The notes below the pieces were generated by a model. It made no database searches, was not told where the DNA came from, and saw only the letters and a program-made list of their open reading frames with translations. 40,629 nucleotides of DNA, from positions 1 to 40,629 of the forward strand of contig REGQ01000041.1 of NCBI GenBank assembly GCA_004134985.1, read 5' to 3'. This document shows positions 25,082 through 34,024 of the stretch, piece after piece. Source of the stretch: Paenibacillaceae bacterium (lineage in GTDB: Bacteria; Bacillota; Bacilli; Paenibacillales; Paenibacillaceae). A program made the translations under genes and the position numbers. The first letter of the stretch is position 1, and the number at the start of each line of letters is the position of its first letter.

Positions 25082-25315
25082 GTTCAACGGTCTCCTTTTC
25101 TTACTTGCCCTAGCTGGAGCCTCTGGCAAGCTCATACATTGAATATAGACGACAGAGCTTGGGGTGAAGTTGCTTAGGTCATGGACATAAATCGGGAAGG
25201 AGGAGGGCCAGATCACGAAAAGTCAAAAGAAAAGCCCAAAAAGGCCAAAAAAAGCGCATCTATTCAACCAAGTCGTATCAATCACGACTTTATTAAATAA
25301 GAAACGCTTTTGAAA
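25082..25315. other. Upstream region between the YfjL-like gene and helD
   Basis: A divergent intergenic region of 515 bases starts here. It holds an A-rich tract (25218-25251) and a small stem AAGTCGT/ACGACTT (25270-25290). No gene was seen. The promoter of the minus-strand YfjL-like gene should lie near 25100-25160 but no clear boxes were found. Confidence 0.3.
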
Positions 25316-25344
25316 TTGATTTTATAAATGCAAACTGTTACAAT
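25316..25344 (+). promoter_or_regulatory. Candidate sigma-A promoter upstream of helD
   Basis: TTGATT (25316-25321) and TACAAT (25339-25344) are separated by 17 bases, a good vegetative promoter arrangement. The helD ATG is 253 bases downstream, so the transcript would carry a long AT-rich leader. ATTAGAAATG occurs at 25343-25352 and again at 25478-25487, and ATCAT/ATGAT surrounds the second copy. Between 25353 and 25596 no gene was seen. Confidence 0.45.
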
Positions 25345-25596
25345 TAGAAATGGTGACCTGACAATACATAAACGATATTGGCCATCCTTTGAGAGATAGC
25401 TATTCGTTATGCTTGTTTATGAGTCATAAACTTGTTTAAACACAAACAAAATGACCAATTTCTTTGAAATCATGATCATTAGAAATGATATTTACTTAGA
25501 GCTATTATACCATTGCTTAACACGGGTGTCAACTATGCATTGGTAGCAATCAGGCTCCAAAGTGCAGTAATTTGATATGAAACGAGGCGGGCACAA

Positions 25597-27954
25597 ATGA
25601 ACAACTCAGATCTTAATTGGCAGGCCGAGCAGGAGCGGGTAGACGAGGTCGTTGAGCAGATTGGCCAAGAAATTCATCGTCTGGAAATCCGTACGGGAGA
25701 AGTCAGAAATGATGTTGTGGACATCCGTCAGAATTTCTGGGATGAAGTCACAATTAACTTCAGCAATGCGGAGGATTTAACGGAAACGTATTTCAGCATG
25801 AAGCAGCAGACGGATATCCTGTCCGAGCGGGAAAGAAGCCATCGCCATGCCTCGCAGACGCTTGCCAAATATCGGCGGCTCGTGCAATCCCCCTATTTCG
25901 GCAGAATTGATTTTCGTGAGCATGGCTCTTCTCACACCGAAACGATTTATCTCGGGATCGCTTCTTTTATGGATGAGCAGAGTGAAGCCTTTCTAATTTA
26001 TGACTGGCGGGCTCCTGTATCGAGTTTATATTACGATTATGGTCCGGGGGAAGTGGAATACAACACTCCGGCAGGCGTTATTGAAGGGCAGATGGCGTTG
26101 AAACGGCAGTTTGTCATTCGGAATGGACAAATTGAACTGCTGTTTGATACGGGGCTGACGATTGGAGATGAACTGCTGCAGCAGGCGCTTAGTAAAAGCG
26201 CGGATGCACAGATGCGCAGCATTGTCGCCACGATCCAAAAGGAACAGAATCAAATTATTCGCGACGAGCGCAGCAGAATGCTGATTGTGCAGGGAGCGGC
26301 TGGCAGCGGTAAAACTTCAGCCGCATTGCAGCGGGTAGCGTATTTACTGTACAAAAACCGGGAGACGCTGCAGGCGGATCAGATGGTACTGTTCTCCCCT
26401 AACCCGCTGTTCAACAGCTATGTATCCACTGTGCTCCCTGAACTGGGCGAGGAGAACATGGTGCAGACAACTTTCCAGGAGTATTTGGAATCCAGGCTAA
26501 GCAAACAATTTCTGGTCGAGGACTCATTTACCCAACTGGACCGCCTGCTTACAGCGGAAAATTCGGAAGAGATGGAGACGCTGCGGGCGAGCATTCGGTT
26601 CAAATCCTCCAGCGATTATATGTCCATACTGCTGGGTTATACGAAGTGGCTTGAAACATCCGGGATGAAATTTCATCCTATCCAATTTCGGGATGAAACG
26701 ATTGTGACCGGGGAGGCGATTGCCGACTATTTCTACCAGCTCGACAGCGGGATCAAGCTGGCAAACCGGATTGTGCTCGTCCGGGATTGGCTGCTGCTTC
26801 AACTTGTGGCATATGAAAAGCAGCAAAGAAAGGCTGCATGGGCGGAAGAGGAGATTGAGCTCTTATCGCCGTCCGATTATCAGCGTGTGTATCAGAAAAT
26901 GCGCAAACATCGCCGGAAACATAAAGATGAAACTTTCGATGACTTTGATAAAGAACAGGCGTTGCTCGTCAAGGCATTGGTTCGCGAACGGCTCAAACGG
27001 GTCAGAAACAGTATTAGCGGTCTTGTATTTGTGGACGCTGCCGGATTGTATCGTCAGTTGTTTGAACAGGATGGAACGCTTGTTCATGAATTGGCCAATC
27101 TGACTCTGCCGGAGCAATGGGTAGCGATTTGCTCGCTGACCATTAACAAGCTGGACAGTGCGCAGTTGTCATATGAAGATGCAACGCCGTATCTTTATTT
27201 AGTGGAGCTGCTGCTTGGATTTCAGACCAATAACAATGTCAGGCATGTTATTATTGATGAGGCGCAGGATTACTCACTCTTTCAGCTCGAATTTATTAAG
27301 CGGTTATTTCCGCGCAGTCGGATGACTGCGCTTGGCGATTTTAATCAGGCGATTTATGTGCATACCTCTGCGCTTGGAGAGGCCGCTGCCCTTTCGACCT
27401 TATATGGGGAGGAGCAGACCGGATTGATTCGTCTGACGCGCAGCTATCGTTCGACAAGGCAAATCGTTGAATTCACGCGGGGAATTGTGCCTGGCGGTCA
27501 ATTCATTATCCCATTTAACCGGGATGGGGAACTGCCGAAGGTTCATCAGTTGACAGACAAAGGGCAGCTTGATCGGGAAATCGCGGCTGAAGTCGATCGA
27601 TTAAAAGAGCAAGGGTATGATTCAATAGCAATTATTTGCAAGACCGTTGCGGAAAGTGAACTTGCTTACGCCGCGCTTCGTCAAAATATTGAGCTTCAAT
27701 TGATAGGCAAGGATACGGCGGCATTTTCAATAGGCGTTCAGGTTATTCCCGCTTATTTGGCCAAGGGCGTGGAGTTTGACGCGGTCATTATTTACAATGG
27801 CTCCCAAGAGCAATATGGCAGGGAAATGGAGCGCAAATTGTTTTATACCGCATGTACACGCGCCATGCATGATTTGCGGATTTACTCGATTGGCAAGGCA
27901 AGCGAGTTTGTGACGAAGCTGGATCGTTCCACTTATGAAGTCGTAGATCATTAG
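25597..27954 (+). CDS. helD: HelD-family RNA polymerase recycling ATPase (UvrD/Rep-like)
   Basis: A 785-residue protein, close to the 774 of B. subtilis HelD. The long N-terminal coiled coil (about residues 5-105, 'WQAEQERVDEVVEQIGQEI') enters the polymerase secondary channel in known structures. It is followed by 'AFLIYDWRAPVSSLYYDY', a hallmark of the family. Walker A is G233-A-A-G-S-G-K-T240; Walker B is 'HVIIDEAQDYS' with D554-E555. Later motifs include 'LTRSYRST' and 'VIPAYLAKGVEFDAVIIYN' and 'FYTACTRAMHDL'. HelD uses ATP to free RNA polymerase from DNA and RNA. The ATG has CGAGG upstream. It probably leads a unit with the next two genes, 23 bases away. Confidence 0.93.
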   Translation: MNNSDLNWQAEQERVDEVVEQIGQEIHRLEIRTGEVRNDVVDIRQNFWDEVTINFSNAEDLTETYFSMKQQTDILSERERSHRHASQTLAKYRRLVQSPYFGRIDFREHGSSHTETIYLGIASFMDEQSEAFLIYDWRAPVSSLYYDYGPGEVEYNTPAGVIEGQMALKRQFVIRNGQIELLFDTGLTIGDELLQQALSKSADAQMRSIVATIQKEQNQIIRDERSRMLIVQGAAGSGKTSAALQRVAYLLYKNRETLQADQMVLFSPNPLFNSYVSTVLPELGEENMVQTTFQEYLESRLSKQFLVEDSFTQLDRLLTAENSEEMETLRASIRFKSSSDYMSILLGYTKWLETSGMKFHPIQFRDETIVTGEAIADYFYQLDSGIKLANRIVLVRDWLLLQLVAYEKQQRKAAWAEEEIELLSPSDYQRVYQKMRKHRRKHKDETFDDFDKEQALLVKALVRERLKRVRNSISGLVFVDAAGLYRQLFEQDGTLVHELANLTLPEQWVAICSLTINKLDSAQLSYEDATPYLYLVELLLGFQTNNNVRHVIIDEAQDYSLFQLEFIKRLFPRSRMTALGDFNQAIYVHTSALGEAAALSTLYGEEQTGLIRLTRSYRSTRQIVEFTRGIVPGGQFIIPFNRDGELPKVHQLTDKGQLDREIAAEVDRLKEQGYDSIAIICKTVAESELAYAALRQNIELQLIGKDTAAFSIGVQVIPAYLAKGVEFDAVIIYNGSQEQYGREMERKLFYTACTRAMHDLRIYSIGKASEFVTKLDRSTYEVVDH

Positions 27955-27977
27955 AGCGGAGGCAAGTCAAAGACGAT

Positions 27978-28622
27978 ATGAACTACCGAACAATAGCAGC
28001 GATTTTGTTGAGCGTCATGTTGCTGTCGGCATGCCAATCTGCGGGACCTGACCCTGCAGATCCTTCTGAACTGGAGGCGGTGGACAATCAGGAAAGGGAA
28101 CCAGCCCAGCCCGTCGTAACGGATGGGGAGCCTGGCGCGGGAGTGCCGGGAGAGAGCGTACTGGAGGAGGGAACTTCGTTTCCTGCGGACGCCTACGCTG
28201 GGGAGGTTCCAGGCATTTCCTTTGGCATCGGGCATCTAACGAAAGATCTGATTTTAGAGCTGGGTGAGCCGGAGCGGATGGACTATTTTGCAGGCGGACT
28301 ATATTTCGCTTATTCTGAGGTTGTATTTTTCACCGATGCTGTCTGGGACAATGACGACAATCTTGTGGACGGGAGCATTCGCCGGATGGGTTTTGCAGTG
28401 GGCAGCAGTGTGTTTGGCATTGAGATTGGTCAAACCTTCGCGGAGATTGCTACTAGGCTGGAGGCAGAGAGCACGTTGCACTCTCCGGATGACAACGGCA
28501 GCAATGAGTTTTATGAAGATGAGTGGTCGCTCGAATACGAGATCGGCAAGTATAGACTTGTGTTCACGGCGGAGACAGAAGATGGTCCTACACATGCAGC
28601 GTATTTTGAGGAAATGCAATGA
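27978..28622 (+). CDS. Hypothetical lipoprotein
   Basis: A 214-residue precursor with the lipobox L-L-S-A-C (C19 lipidated), an acidic and proline-rich linker to about residue 60, and a mixed domain with 'GISFGIGHLTKDLILELGEPERMDYFAGGLYFAYSEVVFF' and 'VFGIEIGQTFAEIATRLEAE'. This pair of similar halves ('GIxxGxTxxxIxxxLGxP') resembles the repeated unit of DUF4309-type proteins of Bacillales; I am not certain. GGAGG lies 15 bases before the ATG, longer than ideal, so expression may depend on helD translation. It overlaps the next gene by four bases. Confidence 0.75.
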   Translation: MNYRTIAAILLSVMLLSACQSAGPDPADPSELEAVDNQEREPAQPVVTDGEPGAGVPGESVLEEGTSFPADAYAGEVPGISFGIGHLTKDLILELGEPERMDYFAGGLYFAYSEVVFFTDAVWDNDDNLVDGSIRRMGFAVGSSVFGIEIGQTFAEIATRLEAESTLHSPDDNGSNEFYEDEWSLEYEIGKYRLVFTAETEDGPTHAAYFEEMQ

Positions 28623-28936
28623 GCGGCTCTACTGAGCGTGCAATGACGGCAGCGGACACGACGCAGGAATTTCTAATCATCGTTTTACTCTATGTGGCCA
28701 TCATGAGTGTTATATTATTCTTCTATATGCGTCATGACAAGAAGCAGGCGCAGCTGCGCAGGCGCCGCGTACCGGAACGGCAGTTGTTTGTAATTGCTAT
28801 TCTGGGCGGAGGAATTGGCGGGTGGCTGGGGATGAAGGTTTGGCGGCATAAGACCAAGCATGCTTCCTTTGCCTGGGGATTTCCCGTCATTACACTGCTG
28901 CAGGCAGCGGCGATCGGCTGGTTGTTTTGGGGATAA
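28619..28936 (+). CDS. DUF1294 membrane protein
   Basis: A 105-residue protein with three membrane segments ('EFLIIVLLYVAIMSVILFFY', 'LFVIAILGGGIGGWLGMKV' and 'FPVITLLQAAAIGWLFW'). The signature 'RRRVPERQL', 'GGGIGGWLGM' and 'RHKTKHASFAWGFP' is that of DUF1294 proteins. The function is unknown. It overlaps the lipoprotein gene by four bases (ATGA) and ends just before a bidirectional terminator. An in-frame ATG at codon 9 is an alternative start. Confidence 0.88.
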   Translation: MSGSTERAMTAADTTQEFLIIVLLYVAIMSVILFFYMRHDKKQAQLRRRRVPERQLFVIAILGGGIGGWLGMKVWRHKTKHASFAWGFPVITLLQAAAIGWLFWG

Positions 28937-28948
28937 ATATTCGGGCCC

Positions 28949-28989
28949 AAAAAAGCAGCTCACTTAAGTTATAAGTGAGCTGCTTTTTT
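28949..28989. terminator. Bidirectional terminator between convergent operons
   Basis: An 18-base perfect inverted repeat (28949-28966 with 28972-28989) has a five-base loop, six A at the start and six T at the end, so it works on either strand. It separates helD-lipoprotein-DUF1294 from the minus-strand gene ending at 29087. The 98 bases between it and that stop hold nothing else visible. Confidence 0.93.
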
Positions 28990-29086
28990 CATGCTTGCTG
29001 TGTGAACATGCCTCACACAAACTGGAACCTGCCTTGCACCAATCCGGCACCGATCTTGATCTCGACACTATACAAAGCGTTGCCGC

Positions 29087-31792
29087 TTACCAATTCGAAC
29101 CGCCTGAGGAACGGCCGGACGATCCGCCGGACGAACCGCTTGATCCCCCGGAGGATCCGCCTCCCGAGTTCGAAGAGGAACTGGATGACGAATTGCTTCG
29201 TGTGGTGTTGTTTGGCTGTGGGACATTGGAGGACGAATTGTTCCAAGAAGCATTCCCGTTCGAGCGGGAAGTCGATTTGGACGACGAATTGCCCCAGAAT
29301 GAACTGCTTGATGACCGTGAAGACGAAGCGCCCGATGAGTTGTGAAAGGATGAACTTGCAGCAGCCTGGCGATTTAACCGTCTAATGCGCTCACTATCCA
29401 GCACCTCGCGGTAATCACGATGCATGGCGTCCACCAGGCCCTGAAGCTGAGCCGCTTGGTGAAATGCCTCAACATACATGCCAGCTCCAATCAGACGCTC
29501 AGCCTCTCCACGAATGGTTTTAAAATGAGGGGAATATCTTCTGATCCGGATTTTTGATTTGTATTCCCTCACATAAATATGATAGCGGCTCGACAGTTCA
29601 TCCAGTCGCCGGTGCGCATCGAGCTTCTCCTGCAGCCGATGATCAATATATTGAAGAAAAAGATCGATATGCTGATGATACTGATCCAAGTCCGCTTCGA
29701 TAGCCGTTAAATGAAGTGGTTGGGTGATCAGCAGGCTGCTGATTTGCCGGTAATTCGTTTCAATTTCCTCAGCGCCCTGTTCCCAGTCGATCACAAGGCG
29801 TTCGCCGCGCACGATGGAAAGACCCTGATCACGTCGCACAAGCCCGTCTTCCGCTTGCTGGCGGGCGTTGCTTAGTCGAATATCGAGCTGCTGCAGTTCA
29901 GTTAGAAAGCGGGTCAAATCGCTCTCTATCTCATCAAACCTCCGCAGCCACTTTTCCAGTTCCCCAAAGGCGCGTTCATAATCCTGATGGGTATCACTGC
30001 TCCATAATTTAATTTGCGGCAGCTCATTGGCAGCTTCCTGAACAAGCTTTCGGACAGCTAGAAATCCAGCTTCCACCCCTGTCCAGTGAGGGGCGGTATA
30101 CTTGGCGCACGCGACGAGCAGCAGCGCCTCGATTTGCCCGATCACAGCACGAAAAGGCTGCAGTTTGGCGTTCAAGTAGCGAATCGTCTGTTGGTTCAGA
30201 TCTTTGAGTTTGACCTGCCGCTGAGTCATTTCCAGCGCCTCTGCCAGCAACTGATCCGATCGTTCTGCGAATCTGTTTACATCCGCCATGTTGCCATCCT
30301 GCAGCGCTAATTTCATAGACTCATTGGCTTCTATGCTGTTGGCAATTGAAAGTTCAGGCTGAAGGCGTGCAATCGCAAGTTCGATGCTATTGGTTTTTGT
30401 TATGTGCTCAATTTCGTTCCTGTGCGATGAAGCGGTGCTTGCAAATGCAAAATACTTTTTGTAAAAGAAATCAACGGCATCAATCTGTATTTGCAATTCT
30501 CGGGCATCGATTTTGGAGCCTTTTACCTCACGTACGGCCGCAATCGGGTCGAATGCCTCCAACTGTTCGGCGTACTCTAATTCTTTGCCCAAGCTTCCCA
30601 GTAAGCCAACCAGAGTTGTGAGCGGAAAACCGGTGTTTTCCAGCAGGTCGTTGAGCTTGGTCTCTGATTGTTTAAACAGTGTATGTAATCGCTCAAGCTT
30701 TTCCTTAATGGATTTGTCCGCCTCGCTGATCCGATTTATATTTTCGATAATGTATGCTAGTTCCTCGCTTTTAACGATCAGGCTGCCCAGCAGTTCATAA
30801 TAGAGATCATCGAGCTTCGCCGCCATGATGGCGGGCAGCGGTCTGTCAGACCATTCGGCTTGCAATTGACTTAATGAGACCATCAAGACGGCGATGGCCT
30901 GTTCGCTTTGCTTCACAATTTGCGCGGTTTCTCCCTGCATGAGCCCGATGAATGGTCTGAGTCGTTCGGAAGCGTGATGCGATTCGACCAGCAGCCCATC
31001 AATGCGCGAAAGCTCTCGAGCGATATTTCTTTTCTTCTTAAAGGCGATATAAAAGCGGTAAGCGATAAAAAGAAGGATAAACGCTCCGATCCACGTCCAT
31101 GCCAATACCGGATTGAGACTGAATAGCGGATTTTTCGGCTCTGGCTCGCCAAGTCCCTTCTTCGGTGAAGCGGGAGTCTGCGGCAATTCGGACGTTTCCT
31201 GTTTCGTCGGCTGTTGCGGCGTGTCTGGAGGCGAAGCCGCGACAGGCGGCACTGCCCCTACGGCTTCCTTGGCGGGTTCGGAATCAGCCGTATGCTGCAC
31301 ATATACAGCCTTCGTCTCACTCATTAACTCCTTCATCGCTTTGCCAAAATCGCCTTCCTTGGCAAAGGGGATAAAGTGGCGATTAATGAATTTGGTTATG
31401 CTGGAAGCTGTTGAATCGGCATTCCCGTCATAGTCTGCAGGGAGAGCATCCAGCGCCTCCTGTAATTCAGGGATGTCAAACTGCATCTCAATGCGACGTT
31501 CCTCACTTGAAATGACGAGCAGCACCTCGCCCTGTTCCAACTCCCACTTATCATAAACCTGTGTCGTATACGCCAATGAATCAAGGCCGCCCATGTTGTC
31601 TACGGTTAAAATATAGAAGGCAGGTTTGTCAGCCGCCGCTATTTTCTCTATTGCAGCGCCTTGTCCCTTTTCCAGCAGATGGGCCAAATCTTGTACTCTG
31701 CCCGCCTTTTCCGGCAGTGCAGCGGCAGCTCCCAGCGCGAAAAAGGCGGATAGTACAATCATAATAAGTAGTGAAGCATATCGTTTCTTCAT
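29087..31792 (-). CDS. TPM-domain membrane protein with long coiled coil and Ser/Gly/Asn tail
   Basis: A 901-residue protein. Signal peptide about residues 1-25; TPM domain 28-165 with 'VQDLAHLLEKGQGAAIEKIAA', 'GEVLLVISSEERRIEMQFD' and 'FIPFAKEGDFGKAM'; a Pro/Thr-rich linker 170-222; a membrane segment 229-250; then about 550 residues of helix with many heptads, similar in style to EzrA-like septation proteins. The last 90 residues are almost only Ser, Gly, Asn and Arg, ending in Trp. TPM proteins often act with other membrane proteins, for example in photosystem II repair in plants. A role at the envelope or division site is inference. GGGGG lies six bases before the ATG. It stands alone between terminator and the AraC gene. 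The open frame opposite the tail is a shadow. Confidence 0.75.
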   Translation of the reverse strand: MKKRYASLLIMIVLSAFFALGAAAALPEKAGRVQDLAHLLEKGQGAAIEKIAAADKPAFYILTVDNMGGLDSLAYTTQVYDKWELEQGEVLLVISSEERRIEMQFDIPELQEALDALPADYDGNADSTASSITKFINRHFIPFAKEGDFGKAMKELMSETKAVYVQHTADSEPAKEAVGAVPPVAASPPDTPQQPTKQETSELPQTPASPKKGLGEPEPKNPLFSLNPVLAWTWIGAFILLFIAYRFYIAFKKKRNIARELSRIDGLLVESHHASERLRPFIGLMQGETAQIVKQSEQAIAVLMVSLSQLQAEWSDRPLPAIMAAKLDDLYYELLGSLIVKSEELAYIIENINRISEADKSIKEKLERLHTLFKQSETKLNDLLENTGFPLTTLVGLLGSLGKELEYAEQLEAFDPIAAVREVKGSKIDARELQIQIDAVDFFYKKYFAFASTASSHRNEIEHITKTNSIELAIARLQPELSIANSIEANESMKLALQDGNMADVNRFAERSDQLLAEALEMTQRQVKLKDLNQQTIRYLNAKLQPFRAVIGQIEALLLVACAKYTAPHWTGVEAGFLAVRKLVQEAANELPQIKLWSSDTHQDYERAFGELEKWLRRFDEIESDLTRFLTELQQLDIRLSNARQQAEDGLVRRDQGLSIVRGERLVIDWEQGAEEIETNYRQISSLLITQPLHLTAIEADLDQYHQHIDLFLQYIDHRLQEKLDAHRRLDELSSRYHIYVREYKSKIRIRRYSPHFKTIRGEAERLIGAGMYVEAFHQAAQLQGLVDAMHRDYREVLDSERIRRLNRQAAASSSFHNSSGASSSRSSSSSFWGNSSSKSTSRSNGNASWNNSSSNVPQPNNTTRSNSSSSSSSNSGGGSSGGSSGSSGGSSGRSSGGSNW

Positions 31793-31862
31793 TTGCGACC
31801 CCCTTTTTTTGCTTCATGATGAAGCTGCTAATGTAAATACGCACGAAAAGCAGTTTGGATGC

Positions 31863-32714
31863 TCAAATTTGCAGGGAAGGTTCGCTTGCATGCGCGGCGC
31901 TGCGAAATTCTGCAGGAGAAATGCCGTATTTGTTGCGGAATACGCGGAAAAAATAAGAATAGCTGCTAAACCCGCAGCTTTCGGCAATTTGCTCCAAGGT
32001 CAGCGTGCTGTAGCGAATGCGCTCCTCTGCCATGGACAGGCGCACTTCATGCATGTACTCAATGATGGTTTTGCCGTAACAGGCTTTGAAGAGATGGGAG
32101 ATGCGAGAGACACTTAATCCGACATGGCTGCTCAGTTCATCCAGCCGGAAGGATGCGGTGGCATGCTCTTCAATAAACGATTTAATCCGGGCGGCAATGA
32201 ACGGCTTGCCCTGTTTGCCGGCTTGCGCGTCAATAAACCGGTCGAAAGAAAGACATAACGACCGGGCCAAGTATTCGGTTAATTCCTTATTTTCATCATC
32301 CAGCCGACGCTTCTCCAATACAAGCATTCGCCAAAGGGACAAGAGCTGTTCGCTCATTTCGATGCGAACAAGTAGCGGGCGCAAGCGGCGTTTCCACCAG
32401 TTGTCCAACCAACTGCCCTCGCATGCGGCATAATAGTCTCCGCTGGAGACAAGCGGTTCACGACCCAGCATCGGGTAGGCGCTGATATCCAGCCGATAGG
32501 GGGTGCCTGGAGGATACAGGATGAGATCCCCGGCTTCAAGAGGATGCATGACCCCGTTCAACAGCACGCTTGCCCGCCCCTCGGTCTGCAGTCGGAACAA
32601 ATAACCTTTTACACCGTGTGTGCTGTCGCTTTGGAAAGGTTCAGTATGGTGTGAAAAACCGCACATGAGCAAGTTGACTTCTTGTTGTTTAGAAAGATTA
32701 GCAGAATTGTTCAT
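31863..32714 (-). CDS. AraC-family transcriptional regulator
   Basis: A 283-residue regulator. The N-terminal half is a cupin-like effector domain ('KGYLFRLQTEGRASVLLNGVMHPLEAGDLILYPPGTPYRL'). The C-terminal 100 residues hold two helix-turn-helix units: 'FRLDELSSHVGLSVSRISHLFKACYG' and 'LTLEQIAESCGFSSYSYFFRVFRNKYGISPAEFR'. The ATG at 32714 is chosen; a TTG at 32750 would add 12 basic residues. It is divergent from the isomerase gene, 126 bases away, and probably senses a sugar and controls that gene. Confidence 0.92.
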   Translation of the reverse strand: MNNSANLSKQQEVNLLMCGFSHHTEPFQSDSTHGVKGYLFRLQTEGRASVLLNGVMHPLEAGDLILYPPGTPYRLDISAYPMLGREPLVSSGDYYAACEGSWLDNWWKRRLRPLLVRIEMSEQLLSLWRMLVLEKRRLDDENKELTEYLARSLCLSFDRFIDAQAGKQGKPFIAARIKSFIEEHATASFRLDELSSHVGLSVSRISHLFKACYGKTIIEYMHEVRLSMAEERIRYSTLTLEQIAESCGFSSYSYFFRVFRNKYGISPAEFRSAAHASEPSLQI

Positions 32715-32840
32715 GCAATAACCATATCCTACATGGCGTCGTTTTCGCAAATGTTTTTATAATAAGAAGAAGATTTCATTAAAAATGTTGGATTTTACGA
32801 TGAAACAGCCAAAATCCGTACGACTTGGGAGGATTAAGAT

Positions 32841-33614
32841 ATGACAAAATTGGGTATTGGATTGCAATTGTATACTGTGCGCGAAGAGACTGCGAATGAT
32901 TTTGCCGGTACGCTGACGAAGGTTGCCGAAATGGGTTATGAAGGGGTAGAATTCGCCGGCTATGGCGGTCTGTCTGCCGAAGAAATGAAAGCGCTGCTGG
33001 AGAAGCTCGGTCTGAAAGCAATCGGCAGCCATATCGGCCTGGAGCGTCTGGAAGGGCAGCTTGAGGAAGAAATCGCTTATTTGAAAACAATCGGGGCTAA
33101 ATATGCCATTTGTCCTTATGTGGGCGATGATAGAAGAGCGGATGAGGAAGCGTGGAAGACACTGATCGGCAAATTGGATGAGTTCGGTGAAGTTTTCGCC
33201 AAGAACGGCCTGCAATTCTGCTATCACAATCACGCTTTTGAATTCGAAGCCAAAGTGGATGGCAAGTTTGTGTTCGATGCCATGTACGATCGTGTTAGCC
33301 CGGAGCGGCTTCAGGTCGAAATCGACCTTGGCTGGGTACAATATGCAGGACAAGATCCTCTGGAATATGTGGCCGCTTATAAGGGAAGACTGCCGCTGCT
33401 TCATCTGAAGGATTTCCGTGAAGGACCGGCTGACCAACCGATTGATACCGTTGAGCTTGGCAATGGGGATCTGGATTTGCCTCAACTGATATCCGCTGCA
33501 GAGCAAGCTGATGTGGAATGGATTATTGTGGAACAGGACCGGTGCGCCAACCCGCCGCTGGAATCGGTTCAGACCAGCATCGAATGGCTGAAAAACAATT
33601 ATTTGAACGTCTAA
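32841..33614 (+). CDS. Sugar phosphate isomerase/epimerase (xylose isomerase-like TIM barrel)
   Basis: A 257-residue cytosolic TIM barrel of the IolE/YcjR group. It starts 'KLGIGLQLYTVREETANDFAGTLTKVAEMGYEGVEFAG' and contains 'HNHAFEFE', 'LQVEIDLGWVQYAG', 'LPLLHLKDFR' and 'WIIVEQDRC', with the Glu, Asp, His and Glu that bind the metal in this family. The substrate, a ketose, inosose or similar, is not readable from sequence. GGGAGG precedes the ATG. It is a single gene with a terminator, divergent from the AraC regulator that probably controls it. Confidence 0.85.
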   Translation: MTKLGIGLQLYTVREETANDFAGTLTKVAEMGYEGVEFAGYGGLSAEEMKALLEKLGLKAIGSHIGLERLEGQLEEEIAYLKTIGAKYAICPYVGDDRRADEEAWKTLIGKLDEFGEVFAKNGLQFCYHNHAFEFEAKVDGKFVFDAMYDRVSPERLQVEIDLGWVQYAGQDPLEYVAAYKGRLPLLHLKDFREGPADQPIDTVELGNGDLDLPQLISAAEQADVEWIIVEQDRCANPPLESVQTSIEWLKNNYLNV

Positions 33615-33649
33615 TAAAATGGTGTGGCTGAACAGGCCGCACTGTGCAG

Positions 33650-33682
33650 AAACCGCCTTCTGACATGGAAGGCGGTTTTTTT
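33650..33682 (+). terminator. Terminator of the sugar isomerase gene
   Basis: AAACCGCCTTC (33650-33660) and GAAGGCGGTTT (33668-33678) pair perfectly over eleven bases with a seven-base loop; the T run extends to 33682. Confidence 0.93.
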
Positions 33683-33744
33683 GACATCACCTATGCTGCT
33701 ACAGGCAATCATTTGAAATTGTTGCAGGTTATTTCAGAAAGATC

Positions 33745-33773
33745 GTGTCATTCCGATGTTTCCATAGTATAAT
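33745..33773 (+). promoter_or_regulatory. Candidate sigma-A promoter of the glycogen operon
   Basis: TATAAT (33768-33773) is a perfect -10 box; GTGTCA (33745-33750), 17 bases upstream, matches the -35 consensus at four of six positions. It is the first promoter-like element after the isomerase terminator and would give a leader of about 245 bases before glgC. The rest of the 340-base gap (33683-34024) holds the repeats listed next and no gene. A second TATAAT near 33934 lacks a -35. Confidence 0.5.
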
Positions 33774-33796
33774 CAGAATATAGCAATTAATGTCAT

Positions 33797-33827
33797 GTCA
33801 TTATTGGTCACATGCGGCGTCATTATT
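33797..33827 (+). repeat. Direct repeat in the glg leader
   Basis: GTCATTATT occurs at 33797-33805 and 33819-33827, start-to-start 22 bases, close to two helical turns; each copy is followed by a second partial match (ggTCA, ttgTCA). They begin 24 bases downstream of the TATAAT box, a position where a bound protein could block transcription. No known operator recognised. Confidence 0.4.
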
Positions 33828-34024
33828 TTGTCAAGGGGAGGGAGCGCGGCTCAGATAAGCAGCAGAGCTAGCTTGGAATAGGCTTCAGTAAAGGTTTCCG
33901 CGCAACAACCGAATCTTGTGGAAAAGTTTGCATATAATTGTTTTGTCCGGACGTATTTGAAATATAAGCGAGCGGAAAAGAAAAAAACAGGAAAGCTTAT
34001 TTCAACGTTAGGGGAGTGGTACCC

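Noticed and set aside
25353-25596. Possible riboswitch or structured leader before helD
   Set aside because: The leader is AT-rich with only short weak stems; no known riboswitch core or terminator/antiterminator pair was seen.
28995-29345. A plus-strand Asp/Glu/Pro-rich frame of 116 codons
   Set aside because: It is the complement of the Ser/Gly/Asn-rich tail of the TPM protein and starts within the terminator region; no ribosome binding site.
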